Of a stretch of 64,000 nt of DNA, positions 41,552 to 51,161 are shown one piece after another (the stretch's first letter is position 1; every line of letters starts with the position of its first letter). The stretch covers positions 186,001 through 250,000 of the forward strand of contig NZ_JAKZJU020000001.1 in assembly GCF_022809315.2 (NCBI RefSeq), read 5' to 3'. This DNA is from Mesosutterella faecium (GTDB taxonomy: Bacteria > Pseudomonadota > Gammaproteobacteria > Burkholderiales > Burkholderiaceae_F). The position numbers were made by a program, and so were the translations under genes. Under the pieces are notes generated by a model that saw only the letters and a program-made list of their open reading frames with translations, did no database searches and had not been told where the DNA came from.

Positions 41552-42343
41552 TCACCCGTTCAGCCGGTCCATCACCTCAAAGACGCTGCGGATGACCTCC
41601 TCGTCGCGGGGATCGCTCATGTGCACGAAGCGGAACCCCGCCTCGCGGACCACCGCCTCGCTTCTGGGGTGGATCACCACGGCCCCGCCGGAAACAAGCC
41701 ACTTCCAAGCGCCTTCCACGGGGTGCAGGGCGTGCATGAGGGTGCCCACCGTCTCCGAGCTCGTGATATAGATGACGGGCGGCGGCAGGCCGCGGGCGAG
41801 CTGCCCGATCTGCTGCCGCTCGGAGTCCGTGAACGCGAGCGGCGTGCGCTCGTAGCAGGTGAGCGTCTGGACGTCCGCGCCTTCTGCGATCAGCTGCTGG
41901 GAGAGCCACTCGCGGCCGGTCTGACCGCGGCAGATCAGCACCCGCGACGGGATTCCCCGGTGCCGGAGCTCGGCCATCAGGGCCTCGCTGCCGGACTGGG
42001 AGGCGCTGCCGTGCGGATAGACGATCGGCACGTCCTCGCCCCAGGCCTTCCGGGCGATCCGCGCCGTGCCCTCGCCCACCGCGGCCAGCGTGATGTGGGA
42101 GGGCCAGCGGTCCACCCAGTGCGCCACGGCGGCCACGGCCGAAGGGCTCACGAGAAGCACGAGCTCGACGTCGTCCAGGCTGGAGAGCCGCCGGGCCACC
42201 GGCTGCTCGTCGGCCGGCAGCCGGATCTTGAAGGCCGGCCAGAGCAGAACCCTCGCGCCGAGCTGCTCAAACTCCGTTCCCAGCCGCTGATTGACCGCGC
42301 CGGTTCGCGTGAGGATGACCGGATTTGCTGTCGCGGCGCGCAC
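41552..42343 (-). CDS. hemD: uroporphyrinogen-III synthase
   Basis: HemD cyclises hydroxymethylbilane to uroporphyrinogen III. Sequence is weakly conserved in this family, but ILTRTGAVNQRLGTEFEQLGARVLLWP, LVSPSAVAAVAHWV and the location after hemC identify it. GTG 42343 is the likely start (263 aa): it lies 5 bases after the hemC stop. The longer ATG-initiated frame runs into hemC and reads as low-complexity Arg-rich sequence. Confidence 0.85.
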   Translation of the reverse strand: MRAATANPVILTRTGAVNQRLGTEFEQLGARVLLWPAFKIRLPADEQPVARRLSSLDDVELVLLVSPSAVAAVAHWVDRWPSHITLAAVGEGTARIARKAWGEDVPIVYPHGSASQSGSEALMAELRHRGIPSRVLICRGQTGREWLSQQLIAEGADVQTLTCYERTPLAFTDSERQQIGQLARGLPPPVIYITSSETVGTLMHALHPVEGAWKWLVSGGAVVIHPRSEAVVREAGFRFVHMSDPRDEEVIRSVFEVMDRLNG

Positions 42344-42348
42344 TTGGT

Positions 42349-43284
42349 TCAGCCCCCGAGTACTTCTTTGAGGATGCGCTCCGCGCCTTCTGCGCGAAGC
42401 CGCCCGAGCACCTCCCCTGCGGCCTCCAGCGGAGCCTCGAGCCGCCCGTGGGTCTCGGCGAAGATCGCCTCGCCGGTGCGGTGGTTGCCGACCATGGCGC
42501 GAAGCCACATTCCGCCGTCTCCTTCGGGAACCGCGTAGGCCGCAAGCGGCACCTGGCAGGATCCGCCGAGGGCGCGGGAGACCTCGCGCTCGGCCGCCGT
42601 GCAGGCGCGGCAGGCCGCGTCGTTGATGAAGGCGACGGCCTCGCGGGTCCGCAGGTTGTCCTGCGCCACCTCGATGCCGAGGGCGCCCTGCCCGGGCGAG
42701 GGCAGGCTCACTTCGGGCTCGATCACAGAGCGGATCCTCTCGGAAAGCCCCAGCCGCTTGAGCCCGGCCGAAGCCATGACGAGCGCGTCGTACTGCCCCT
42801 CGTCGAGCTTGCGCAGGCGCGTGCCGACGTTGCCCCGCACGGGCCTGACGACCAGATGCGGATAGCGGCAGCGGACCATCAGCTCGCGCCTCAGGGAGGC
42901 CGTCCCCACGACGGCTCCGGCCGGCATTTCCTCGAGGCTTGCGTAGCGGGCGCTCACGAAGGCGTCCCTCGGATCCTCGCGGGAGGACACCGCCGCGAGG
43001 ACGAATCCCTCGCTGAGCTCCATGGGGATGTCCTTGAGGGAATGGACGGCGAGATCCGCCCGTCCCTCGCGAATCGCCGCCTCAAGCTCCACCACGAAAA
43101 GCCCCTTGCCGCCGATCTTCGAGAGCGTCTTGTCGAGAATGCGGTCGCCCTTGGTCGTCATGCCGAACAGCTCGACTTCCATGCCCGGGCTGTGCCGCTC
43201 GAGAAGCTCCTTCACATGAACGGCCTGCCACATGGCCAGAGGGCTCTCGCGGGTGGCGATGACGCACTTTTTCATTTCTGCCAT
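42349..43284 (-). CDS. hemC: porphobilinogen deaminase (hydroxymethylbilane synthase)
   Basis: HemC polymerises four porphobilinogens using a dipyrromethane cofactor. The cofactor cysteine lies in ALGGSCQVPLAAYA. The N-terminus VIATRESPLAMWQA and GKGLFVVELEAAI are typical. Length is 311 aa. An AAAGG site lies about 10 bases before ATG 43284. It heads the hemCD operon and is divergent from argH. Confidence 0.95.
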   Translation of the reverse strand: MAEMKKCVIATRESPLAMWQAVHVKELLERHSPGMEVELFGMTTKGDRILDKTLSKIGGKGLFVVELEAAIREGRADLAVHSLKDIPMELSEGFVLAAVSSREDPRDAFVSARYASLEEMPAGAVVGTASLRRELMVRCRYPHLVVRPVRGNVGTRLRKLDEGQYDALVMASAGLKRLGLSERIRSVIEPEVSLPSPGQGALGIEVAQDNLRTREAVAFINDAACRACTAAEREVSRALGGSCQVPLAAYAVPEGDGGMWLRAMVGNHRTGEAIFAETHGRLEAPLEAAGEVLGRLRAEGAERILKEVLGG

Positions 43285-43338
43285 TCAAAACAACCTTTCA
43301 ATGTTTTCGACCGGCCTCTCCCTGCGGGAAGGCCTTGG

Positions 43339-43367
43339 AATTATTCTAACAAGCGAGTATTTCGACA
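43339..43367 (-). promoter_or_regulatory. candidate hemC promoter
   Basis: TTGTCG (43367-43362), a 17-base spacer and AATAAT (43344-43339) lie on the minus strand, 55 bases before hemC. Confidence 0.4.
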
Positions 43368-43481
43368 AGCTGAATACATTCGGCCGTCCCCCTTCCGGGG
43401 CCGGAAGCTTCAGGTTCGTGCGCGGCTTCTTTCCGCGCCCGTTTCTTTTTTAGACTGCAGACGGCTCCGCGGCCGGCGGGC

Positions 43482-43511
43482 TTCGCATGCTCGCCAAATG
43501 GGCGGTAAAAT
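43482..43511 (+). promoter_or_regulatory. candidate argH promoter
   Basis: TTCGCA (43482-43487), an 18-base spacer and TAAAAT (43506-43511) lie 46 bases before argH. Together with the hemC promoter this explains the divergent gap. Confidence 0.4.
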
Positions 43512-43556
43512 AACGATTTTCTTTCAATTAGCGGGTTCCCGCAACCCCACTGAGCA

Positions 43557-45008
43557 ATGGCAAACATCAACGATTCCTCCGATCCGCTTCACGCTAAAAA
43601 CAAAGCCTGGTCCGGGCGTTTTTCCGAGCCTGTGGCTGATTTCGTGCTGCGCTACACCGCCTCCGTCGGCTTTGACAAGCGCATGGCGATGGCCGACATC
43701 CAGGGGTCGCTCGCTCACGCCGCCATGCTGCAGAAGTGCGGCGTCATCAGCGCCGGGGACCTCGAGGACATCCGCCGCGGAATGGCCCAGATCCGCGAAG
43801 AGATCAAAAACGGAACCTTTGACTGGCAGCTCGCCCTGGAGGACGTGCACCTCAACATCGAGGCGAGGCTCACCGCCCTCATCGGCGACGCCGGCAAGCG
43901 GCTGCACACCGGCCGCTCCCGCAACGACCAGGTCGCCACCGACCTGCGGCTTTACCTGCGCGAGGAGCTCGACGAGATCACGTTCCTGCTCAACGACCTG
44001 CAGAAGGTGCTTGTGAACCTGGCCGACAAGGAGGCCGACACGGTCATGCCGGGCTTCACCCACATGCAGGTCGCCCAGCCGGTCACGTTCGGCCACCACA
44101 TGCTCGCCTACGCGGAGATGTTCGAGCGCGACCGCGAGCGGCTCATCAGCCTGCGCCACCGGGTGAACCGCTCCCCGCTCGGCGCCGCCGCCCTGGCCGG
44201 AACGACCTACCCGATCGACCGCGAGTACAGCGCGAAGCTGCTCGGGTTCGAGGCCGTCATGCAGAACTCGCTCGACGCCGTCTCCGACCGCGACTTCGGC
44301 CTCGAGTTCCTTTCGGCCGCCAGCCTGATCATGATTCACATCTCGAGGCTTTCCGAGGAACTCGTCTACTGGATGAGCCAGCGCTTCAACTTCATCCACC
44401 TGCCCGACCGCTTCACAACGGGCTCGTCGATCATGCCCCAGAAGAAGAACCCGGACGTGCCGGAGACCGCCCGCGGCAAGGCCGCCCGCGTCGTGGGCGA
44501 GATGTGCGCCTTCGCCGTGCTTCTCAAGGGCCTGCCGCTCGCCTACAACAAGGACCTCCAGGAGGACAAGGAGCCGGTCTTCGATGCGATCGACACCGTG
44601 AAGGACACGCTCCATGCGTTCATCGAAATGATGCCCGGGGTCGAGCCCCAGCGCGAGGAGCTGCGCCGGGCCTGCCAGGCGGGCTATCCCACCGCCACGG
44701 ACCTCGCCGACTACCTGGTGCGCAAGGGCGTGCCGTTCCGCACGGCCCACGACGTCGTGGGCCGCGTGGTTCGGAAGGCCTCGGAGCTGAAGGTGGACCT
44801 GCACGAGATGCCGCTGTCGGTGCTGCGCTCTTTCAGCGATAAGATTGAGGATGACGTGTACGACTGCCTCACGCTCGAAGGCGCCCTCAAGGCCCGCAAC
44901 CACACCGGCGGCACGGCGCCCGCCCAGGTCCGCCGCCAGGTGGCCCTCTGGAAGCAGCTTTTCGAAAAGCGCCTTACCGACGCGCACGCCGGCGAATACG
45001 ACCGCTGA
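43557..45008 (+). CDS. argH: argininosuccinate lyase
   Basis: ArgH cleaves argininosuccinate to arginine and fumarate, the last step of arginine synthesis. The fumarase/aspartase superfamily signature [12 protein letters not shown] with the catalytic serine loop is present, as is [16 protein letters not shown]. Length is 483 aa, slightly above the usual 460. No strong ribosome site is visible. A terminator follows and no other arg gene is adjacent. Confidence 0.95.
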   Translation: MANINDSSDPLHAKNKAWSGRFSEPVADFVLRYTASVGFDKRMAMADIQGSLAHAAMLQKCGVISAGDLEDIRRGMAQIREEIKNGTFDWQLALEDVHLNIEARLTALIGDAGKRLHTGRSRNDQVATDLRLYLREELDEITFLLNDLQKVLVNLADKEADTVMPGFTHMQVAQPVTFGHHMLAYAEMFERDRERLISLRHRVNRSPLGAAALAGTTYPIDREYSAKLLGFEAVMQNSLDAVSDRDFGLEFLSAASLIMIHISRLSEELVYWMSQRFNFIHLPDRFTTGSSIMPQKKNPDVPETARGKAARVVGEMCAFAVLLKGLPLAYNKDLQEDKEPVFDAIDTVKDTLHAFIEMMPGVEPQREELRRACQAGYPTATDLADYLVRKGVPFRTAHDVVGRVVRKASELKVDLHEMPLSVLRSFSDKIEDDVYDCLTLEGALKARNHTGGTAPAQVRRQVALWKQLFEKRLTDAHAGEYDR

Positions 45009-45041
45009 CCGGCAGCCGCTTTTTCCGGTTCCATCAGGCAG

Positions 45042-45076
45042 CGCCGCCCCGAGAGCCGTCGGGACGGCGTTTTTTG
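45042..45076 (+). terminator. rho-independent terminator after argH
   Basis: CGCCG.CCCGA pairs with TCGGGACGGCG across a short loop, followed by six T residues. Confidence 0.8.
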
Positions 45077-45092
45077 GAAGGACACTGAAATT

Positions 45093-45704
45093 ATGCAGAT
45101 CATGACCCGGGATCCTTACGCCTTCGGCGACGACGGCGAGGTCGACGACGAAGGCTCCGGCCCCAGCAAATCCGAAATCAAGCGCGAAATGCACGGGCTG
45201 CAGGAGCTCGGCCGGGAGCTCACGAAGCTGCCCGAGGAGACGCTCGCGCGCGTTTCGCCCGTGCTGCCCGAGAACGTGCTGGAGGCCGTCCGGGAGTTCC
45301 GGCGCATCAAGACGTTCAAGGCCCAGCAGCGCCACATCCAGCACATCGGCAAGCTGCTGCGCGCGGCTGACGCCTCCGCCATCCGGACGGCCATGGAAGA
45401 CGCCGGCGGAGCGAGCGCCGCGATGGTGGCGATCCAGCACCAGTGCGAGAGGCTGCGCGACGAGCTGCTCGCCTCCGACGAGGCGCTCACCCGGCTGGTC
45501 GACGAGCATCCCTCGACGGACATCCAGCGGCTTCGGCAGACGATCCGCATGGCCCGCAGGGAGGCAGCCAAGGAGGATCCCGCAAAGCGCAGCCCGCGCC
45601 CCTTCAGGGAGATCTACCAGATCCTGCGCGAAGCCCTCACGGCCGAGCGCGAGGCCGGCCTCGCGGCCCAGGTCCGGGCAGGCGCTGAACAGGAGAACGA
45701 GTAA
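45093..45704 (+). CDS. darP: ribosome-associated protein DarP (YjgA, DUF615)
   Basis: DarP (YjgA) is a late 50S-associated assembly factor. The family features SKSEIKREMHGLQELGREL, LAEAV-type helices and FKAQQRHIQHIGKLLR are clear. The 203-residue protein is largely helical. A GGAAGGA site precedes ATG 45093. Its TAA overlaps the next ATG by one base, so it is coupled to the Mog-hydrolase gene. Confidence 0.9.
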   Translation: MQIMTRDPYAFGDDGEVDDEGSGPSKSEIKREMHGLQELGRELTKLPEETLARVSPVLPENVLEAVREFRRIKTFKAQQRHIQHIGKLLRAADASAIRTAMEDAGGASAAMVAIQHQCERLRDELLASDEALTRLVDEHPSTDIQRLRQTIRMARREAAKEDPAKRSPRPFREIYQILREALTAEREAGLAAQVRAGAEQENE

Positions 45705-47194
45705 TGGAAACGACGAACGCTGGCGAAACCGTAATCGGGCTCGTGTCGATCTCCGACCGGGCGAGCGCCGGAACATACGAGGACAAGGGCATTCCCGCCC
45801 TGGTCGAATGGTGCACCCGGGCCATCACGACTCCGGTGAGGTTCGTGAAGCGGCTCATCCCCGACGACCGCTACGCCATCGAGCGCACGCTCGTCGCCCT
45901 TGTGGACGACGAGCGCTGCGACCTCGTGCTCACCACGGGGGGCACCGGCCCGTCGCGGCGCGACGTGACGCCGGAGGCGACGCTGGCCGTCGCGACCCGC
46001 GAGCTGCCGGGCTTTGGCGAGCAGATGAGGGCCGTGTCGCTGCACTTCGTGCCCACCGCCATCCTGTCGCGCCAGGTCGGGGCCCTTCGCGAAATCCCCG
46101 GACACGCAGCCCTCATCGTGAACCTGCCGGGCCAGCCGAAGGCGATCGCGGAGACGCTGGGGGGCGTGCGCGGCCCCGAAGGCGAGCAGATCGTCCCGGG
46201 CATTTTCGCCGCCATCCCCTACTGCATCGACCTCATCGGCGGGCCGTGGATTGAAACCGACCCGGCGGTCTGCCGCGCCTTCAGGCCGAAGTCCGCCCTC
46301 AAGGCGAGGCAGGAAAGGCTCTCGCGCGAGGCGCAGGCTGAGGCGGCGCCGGCCGCGCCGGCAGAGCCTGAGCCCCCTCAGGGCGGCCGCCCGCAGCAGC
46401 AGCCCTCCGCGGAGGCCCTGTCCGAGCCCCCCGAAGCCGAAGGCGCCCGGCGCGCTTTCGTGGACCCCGCGCCGCTGCGCGTGCCCGGCGGCAGGACCGT
46501 GGAGATCACGCCCGCCGCGGAGCAGCTGGAGGTTTTCCGGCTCGATCCCGCCGGCGGCAGGCTGCCCGCGCCCTGCGCGATCGTCTGGCTGGGCGGCATG
46601 GGCACCGACGTGCACGACTTCTCGGAGCTGCCCGAGCAGATCTCCGAGCTGCGCGGCCCCTTGGCCCAGTTCTACATGGTGAACGCGCCGCAGCTCGAGC
46701 TGAGCGCCACGCCGGGCAAGCTCGTGCGCGCCTGGTATGACCTGCCCGGCCGCGGGCTCTCCGACGAAGAGGACGAGCCGCGCATCCGCCAGGCCTGCGG
46801 CCGCATCACGAGGCTCGTGGATGAGATTGCCGCAAGGGGCATGCCGCGCCAGAGGATCTTCCTCGCGGGCTTCTCCCAGGGCGCCTCGATGGCGCTCTTC
46901 ACCGGAGCGCGCCAGGAGCTCGCGCTGGGCGGCGTGATCGCGCTGTCGGGCTACCTGCCCCTCGCGGAGTCCCTGACCGCCGAGATCCGCAGCGGCGGGC
47001 GCGCCACGCCCTTTTTCATCGGGCACGGCGCCTACGACGAAATCGTCCCGCTGCCCTTCGCGGAGCACAGCGCGCGGCTGCTCGCGCAGCTTGGCGTGAA
47101 CGTCACCTGGCGTGAATACGAGGCGGAGCACGACTTCGGCGGCGAGGCGCTGGCCGACGTCGCAGGGTTCCTGCGCCGCGTCATGAAGTACTGA
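45704..47194 (+). CDS. molybdopterin adenylyltransferase (Mog) fused to a carboxylesterase/phospholipase-like hydrolase
   Basis: Residues 1 to about 195 are a Mog-type domain that adenylates molybdopterin before MoeA acts: IGLVSISDRASAGTYEDKG, TTGGTGPSRRDVTPEA and a proline-rich exit (NLPGQPKAI). A low-complexity Pro/Ala/Glu/Gln linker (about 200-260) leads to an alpha/beta hydrolase of the phospholipase/carboxylesterase family. Its likely triad is Ser391 (GFSQGAS), Asp445 (GAYDE) and His476 (EAEHDFG). Mog after darP is usual in Burkholderiales; the hydrolase fusion is unusual. No stop or frameshift separates the domains. Confidence 0.85.
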   Translation: METTNAGETVIGLVSISDRASAGTYEDKGIPALVEWCTRAITTPVRFVKRLIPDDRYAIERTLVALVDDERCDLVLTTGGTGPSRRDVTPEATLAVATRELPGFGEQMRAVSLHFVPTAILSRQVGALREIPGHAALIVNLPGQPKAIAETLGGVRGPEGEQIVPGIFAAIPYCIDLIGGPWIETDPAVCRAFRPKSALKARQERLSREAQAEAAPAAPAEPEPPQGGRPQQQPSAEALSEPPEAEGARRAFVDPAPLRVPGGRTVEITPAAEQLEVFRLDPAGGRLPAPCAIVWLGGMGTDVHDFSELPEQISELRGPLAQFYMVNAPQLELSATPGKLVRAWYDLPGRGLSDEEDEPRIRQACGRITRLVDEIAARGMPRQRIFLAGFSQGASMALFTGARQELALGGVIALSGYLPLAESLTAEIRSGGRATPFFIGHGAYDEIVPLPFAEHSARLLAQLGVNVTWREYEAEHDFGGEALADVAGFLRRVMKY

Positions 47195-47300
47195 GGCGGG
47201 ACGGGCGCCGGCCCCGTCGTGTAGGATTGCGGCGGAGGGCGGCGGCATTCGGCCCGCGGCATTTTTCCTTCATCCGTTTGTTTCTTTTCTGAGGTTACTG

Positions 47301-48215
47301 ATGAGCGTTTTGGTTCTGGGGCACAAGAACCCCGATACAGACTCCATCGTCGCGGCCCTGTCCGCCGCCAATCTTTACCGGGCCCGCGGCATCGACGCCG
47401 CTGCGGCCGCTCAGGGCGCGCCCGCTCCCGAGACCGCCTTCGTGCTGAAGCGCTTCGGCCTTGAGGCTCCGCAGGTCGTCACGTCCGTGGCCGGCCGCGA
47501 CGTCTATCTCGTCGACTACTCCGACCTCGCCCAGGCTCCCGCGGATTTCGGCAAATGCCGCCTGCTCGGCATCGTCGACCACCACAAGCTGGGCGACGTG
47601 ACTTCCGACGCCCCGCTCGAGTGCTGGATCCAGCCGGTCGGCTGCTCGAACACGGTGCTCAAGCTGATGTACGACTTCTACGGAGTCAAGGTGCCGCGGG
47701 AGCTGGCCGGCGCCATGCTCTGCGCGATTCTCTCCGACACCGTGCTCTTCAAGAGCCCGACCTGCACGGAAGCCGACAGGAAGGCTGCCGCCGAGCTCGC
47801 CTCGATCGCCGGCGTCACCGACGTCGAGGCTCTCGGCATGGAGATGTTCAAGGCGAAGAGCAACCTCGAGGCCTCCCCGCGCGATCTCATCTTCCGCGAC
47901 TTCAAGGACTTCGACATGAACGGCCGCAAGGTGGGCATCGGGCAGCTCGAGCTCATCTCGCTGTCGATGGTGGGCCCGGAGCTGAAGAAAGCCCTCTCCG
48001 AGGAGCTCTCGCGCGTGAAGGCCGAAGGCCGCCACTCGGCCCTGCTCGTGCTCACCGACATCATGAGGGAGGGCTCCGAGCTGCTCGTGTGCTCCGATGA
48101 GCCCGGACTCATCGTGAAGGCCCTGAAGGCCGATCCGGCCACGATGTGGATGCCCGGCGTGATGAGCCGCAAAAAGCAGATCGTGCCGCCGCTGCAGCAG
48201 GCCTTCAAGGCCTGA
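47301..48215 (+). CDS. ppaC: manganese-dependent inorganic pyrophosphatase (family II)
   Basis: This DHH-family enzyme hydrolyses pyrophosphate. The metal ligands are GHKNPDTDS, VDYSD and the DHH motif VDHHKLGD. The C-terminal DHHA2 domain includes SRKKQIVPPL. Length is 304 aa, as usual, and no CBS insertion is present. GAGG precedes the ATG. Betaproteobacteria commonly use the unrelated family I Ppa, so a family II enzyme is somewhat unusual here. Confidence 0.93.
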   Translation: MSVLVLGHKNPDTDSIVAALSAANLYRARGIDAAAAAQGAPAPETAFVLKRFGLEAPQVVTSVAGRDVYLVDYSDLAQAPADFGKCRLLGIVDHHKLGDVTSDAPLECWIQPVGCSNTVLKLMYDFYGVKVPRELAGAMLCAILSDTVLFKSPTCTEADRKAAAELASIAGVTDVEALGMEMFKAKSNLEASPRDLIFRDFKDFDMNGRKVGIGQLELISLSMVGPELKKALSEELSRVKAEGRHSALLVLTDIMREGSELLVCSDEPGLIVKALKADPATMWMPGVMSRKKQIVPPLQQAFKA

Positions 48216-48259
48216 AGCCGGAGCCCGCGGGGCGCAGGCCGCGCCCCGCCGGAAGAAAC

Positions 48260-48294
48260 GGGAGAGCCGCTCAGAAGCGGCCCTCCCTTTTTTT
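48260..48294 (+). terminator. rho-independent terminator after ppaC
   Basis: GGGAG.GCCGCT pairs with AGCGGC.CTCCC around TCAG or similar, followed by seven T residues. Confidence 0.85.
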
Positions 48295-48371
48295 CGCCCG
48301 TCCGCCCTGTCCCGCCCGGGGCATACAATAGAAAAAGCCCCATGTGTTTTCAAAGACAGGAGGTTGACGAA

Positions 48372-49553
48372 ATGCCTGATTTCTGCTTTGACCAGACCGC
48401 CGACCATCGCCTGGACGGCTCCTACCGCTGGGAGCAGCCCGCAGGCCGCAGCGATGTGATCGGCATGGACACCGCGGATCTCGACTTCGAGTGCCCGCCG
48501 TGCGTGCGCGAGGCGCTGCGGCCGATTGTCGAAGAAAACACCTACAACTACAGGCGCCTGCCCGAGGGCTATTTCCGCGCCGTCGAGGACTGGTACAGCC
48601 GCACCTACGGCCTCAGGATCGAGCGCGAATGGCTCTTTTGCGTCCCGGGAACGCTTGCCGCCGTGCGGCTTGCCCTGGGGCTGTTCATGAGGCCCAACAG
48701 CCAGGTCATCCTCCAGTGCCCGAGCTTCGGGCCCATCCGCCGCATGATCTCGCTGTCGGGCTGCCGGGTTCTCAGAAACCCGATGAAGCCGGTGCGCGGG
48801 CGCTTTGAAATCGACTTCGAGGACTTCGAGCAGAAGGTCCGCGAGGAGCGGCCCGCCGCCTTCGTTCTGGTCAATCCCCAGAATCCCACGGGGCGGGTCT
48901 TCACGAAGCAGGAGCTCGCCCGGCTCGCCTCGGTCTGCGCGCGCTACAGCGTCCCGATCATCTCCGACGAGGTGCACTCGCTGCTCACCTACGGCAGCCA
49001 CCTCCACACGCCTATCCTCGCGGCCTCGGCCGAGGCCCGCGCGGTCTCGATACAGATCGTGAGCATGAGCAAGGGGTTCAACCTGATGGGGCTGCCCCAC
49101 GCGATCGTCGCCGTGGCCTCCCCGAAGCTGCGCGAGCGCTTCGCGCAGGCCTCTCAGGCGCACAGCTTCGACTACGCCGTGAACGCCTGCGCCGCCGCAG
49201 CGGCCCGCTCCGTCCTCGAGGGCCGGGCCGACGACTGGCAGCGGCAGCTGCGGGCCTACCTGCTCGGCAACATCGACCTCGCGCTGCAGTTCTTCGAGCG
49301 GGAGCTCCCCGCGGTGCGCGCCTACCGCCCCGAGGCCGGGTTCCTGCTCTGGCTCGACTGCAGGGGGCTCGGCATCCGGGCCGAAAAGCTGGGCGAGGCC
49401 TTCTTCGAGCGGGCGGGCGTGAGGCTCTGCAACGGGCTTGACTTCGGCCCCGCGGGCGGGGGCTTCGTGCGCATGAACATCGCCGTGCCCCGAGCCGTCC
49501 TCGAGGAGGCGCTCGGGCGCATCAAAAAAGCCTTCGCGCAGCCCTCCGCCTGA
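48372..49553 (+). CDS. PatB/MalY family PLP-dependent C-S lyase or aminotransferase
   Basis: This 393-residue fold-type I PLP enzyme carries the MalY/PatB arrangement: DVIGMDTADLDFECPP at the N-terminus, LVNPQNPTGRVFTK, the PLP-phenol-binding aspartate in IISDEVHSLLTY and the Schiff-base lysine in VSMSKGFNLMGLPHA. Members are often cystathionine beta-lyases; the substrate cannot be read from sequence. AGGAGG lies 8 bases before ATG 48372, which decides the start over the upstream ATG. It lies before an amino-acid/dicarboxylate transporter. Confidence 0.88.
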   Translation: MPDFCFDQTADHRLDGSYRWEQPAGRSDVIGMDTADLDFECPPCVREALRPIVEENTYNYRRLPEGYFRAVEDWYSRTYGLRIEREWLFCVPGTLAAVRLALGLFMRPNSQVILQCPSFGPIRRMISLSGCRVLRNPMKPVRGRFEIDFEDFEQKVREERPAAFVLVNPQNPTGRVFTKQELARLASVCARYSVPIISDEVHSLLTYGSHLHTPILAASAEARAVSIQIVSMSKGFNLMGLPHAIVAVASPKLRERFAQASQAHSFDYAVNACAAAAARSVLEGRADDWQRQLRAYLLGNIDLALQFFERELPAVRAYRPEAGFLLWLDCRGLGIRAEKLGEAFFERAGVRLCNGLDFGPAGGGFVRMNIAVPRAVLEEALGRIKKAFAQPSA

Positions 49554-49565
49554 AAAGGCGCGGCC

Positions 49566-49590
49566 GGGGGGAGCGCTTCAGGCTCCCCCC
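49566..49590 (+). terminator. hairpin after the PLP lyase gene
   Basis: GGGGGAGC pairs with GCTCCCCC around a seven-base loop, followed by a short TTC. The rest of the gap to 49804 is AT-rich around 49660-49700 and probably holds the transporter promoter, which I could not place. Confidence 0.5.
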
Positions 49591-49804
49591 TTCGGCCCCC
49601 CGTGGGCCTTCACTCCGCGGCCAGGCCGGGGAGGGGGCCTTTGTTGCGGAAATTGGACATAAGTTATTGTTCTTAAATAAAATAAGCTAATCAGAACTGC
49701 TCAAGACTTTCTCCCTGCCGCAGCGTACACTGGCCTTGAAGCCCGCCCCAGTTCAGGCGCTCTCCCCGCGCCCCGGGGGCCGGGTCTCAACAAGGGAGAA
49801 AGCA

Positions 49805-51061
49805 ATGGCCTCAAAAACTAAAAAACTGGGCCTAGCCACCAAAATTCTTCTGGCCATGGTGGTGGGCGCCGCGTTCGGCTTCATCTTCAAGGGCAGCTAC
49901 GACATCTGGGGTCAGGTGACCCAGCCCATCGGGACGATCTTCATCCGGCTTCTCAAGATGACGATCATTCCGCTCGTCTTCTTTTCCATCGTCTGCGGCG
50001 TGGCGAGCGTGGCCAACCTCCAGCGGCTCAAGAAAGTAGGCGGAACCTTCCTCATCTTCTGGTTCCTCGCCTCGATGCTCGCCGCCGTCTCCGGCATCTT
50101 CTGGGCCTACGTGATCGAGCCCGGCGTGGGCATCCACCTCGCCGAGAAGGCCGCCTTCAGCACGAAGGACGTGAGCGTCGTGAACAGCCTCGTCAACTGG
50201 TTCCCCGACAACGTGTTCGCCTCCTTCACGAACTTCAACATCCTGCAGGTCATCATCTTCTCGCTCTTCCTCGGGTTTGCGATCGCGCTGCTGCCGGCCG
50301 GCTCCGAAGCGAAGCGGCTGCTCAGCAAGGGGTTCGAGGTCTGCAACACGGCCATTACCAAAGTGGTTGAAATCGTGATGATCTTCGCCCCGCTGGGCGT
50401 GCTCTGCCTCATGGCCGACGTCACCGGCACCCTGGGCACCGAGGTGCTCACCGGTCTGGGCAAGATGCTCGTGACGCAGTACGTGGCCTACGCGACGGTC
50501 CTGCTCGTCATGTTCCCGATCATCCTGAAGTTCATCGCGAAGGTGAGCCCCCTGCGCCACTACGCGAACGTGTTCCCGGCGATGATCCTCGCCTTCTCGA
50601 CCTGCAGCTCGAGCGCGACGCTGCCGCTCACGATGAAGTGCACCAAGGAGCGCGCCGGCGTGCCCGACGAGACCGTGAACCTGCTCGCCCCGCCCGCGGC
50701 CACCATCAACATGCAGGCCTGCTGCGCGGAAATGCCGATCTACGCCATCTTCGCGGCGCAGATGTTCGGGCTTGACTTCGGCTTCGGGCAGCTCGTGCTC
50801 ATCTGCTTCCTCGGCATCATCATGGCCGCCGGCGTCGCGGGCGTGCCCGGAGGCGGCATCATGATGTCGGCCATCATGATGCAGACGATGGGCCTGCCGC
50901 TCACCATCGTGCCCTGGGTGGCGGGCATCTACCGCCTGATCGACATGCCCAACACGATGCTCAACGTGACCGGCGACACCGTGGGCATGGTGACGACCGC
51001 GTCGCTGCTCGGCACGCTCGACCGCGATAAATTCAACGCGCCCAAATCCATCTACGGCTAA
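49805..51061 (+). CDS. dicarboxylate/amino acid:cation symporter (DAACS family)
   Basis: This 418-residue inner-membrane symporter is of the GltP/DctA type, with eight or so hydrophobic segments, the serine-rich hairpin motif AFSTCSSSATLPLTMKC, PPAATINMQACC and the C-terminal site VAGIYRLIDMPNTMLNVTGD. It probably takes up acidic amino acids, dicarboxylates or a related compound with sodium or protons. The start ATG 49805 follows AGGGAGA. The upstream frame extension is Pro/Gly-rich and not conserved. Confidence 0.92.
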   Translation: MASKTKKLGLATKILLAMVVGAAFGFIFKGSYDIWGQVTQPIGTIFIRLLKMTIIPLVFFSIVCGVASVANLQRLKKVGGTFLIFWFLASMLAAVSGIFWAYVIEPGVGIHLAEKAAFSTKDVSVVNSLVNWFPDNVFASFTNFNILQVIIFSLFLGFAIALLPAGSEAKRLLSKGFEVCNTAITKVVEIVMIFAPLGVLCLMADVTGTLGTEVLTGLGKMLVTQYVAYATVLLVMFPIILKFIAKVSPLRHYANVFPAMILAFSTCSSSATLPLTMKCTKERAGVPDETVNLLAPPAATINMQACCAEMPIYAIFAAQMFGLDFGFGQLVLICFLGIIMAAGVAGVPGGGIMMSAIMMQTMGLPLTIVPWVAGIYRLIDMPNTMLNVTGDTVGMVTTASLLGTLDRDKFNAPKSIYG

Positions 51062-51161
51062 GCGCCGGGGCCGCCCGCCGCGCGCCCGCCCCCCCTTTTT
51101 GCAGCAGGGGAGGCGCACGCGCGCCGCGGCCTGTTTTTTTTTTCAGCGGGACTTCCGTTTT

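Noticed and set aside
42343..42508. ATG-initiated N-terminal extension of hemD
   Set aside because: It would overlap hemC by about 160 bases and reads as Arg-rich shadow sequence; GTG 42343 fits the family.
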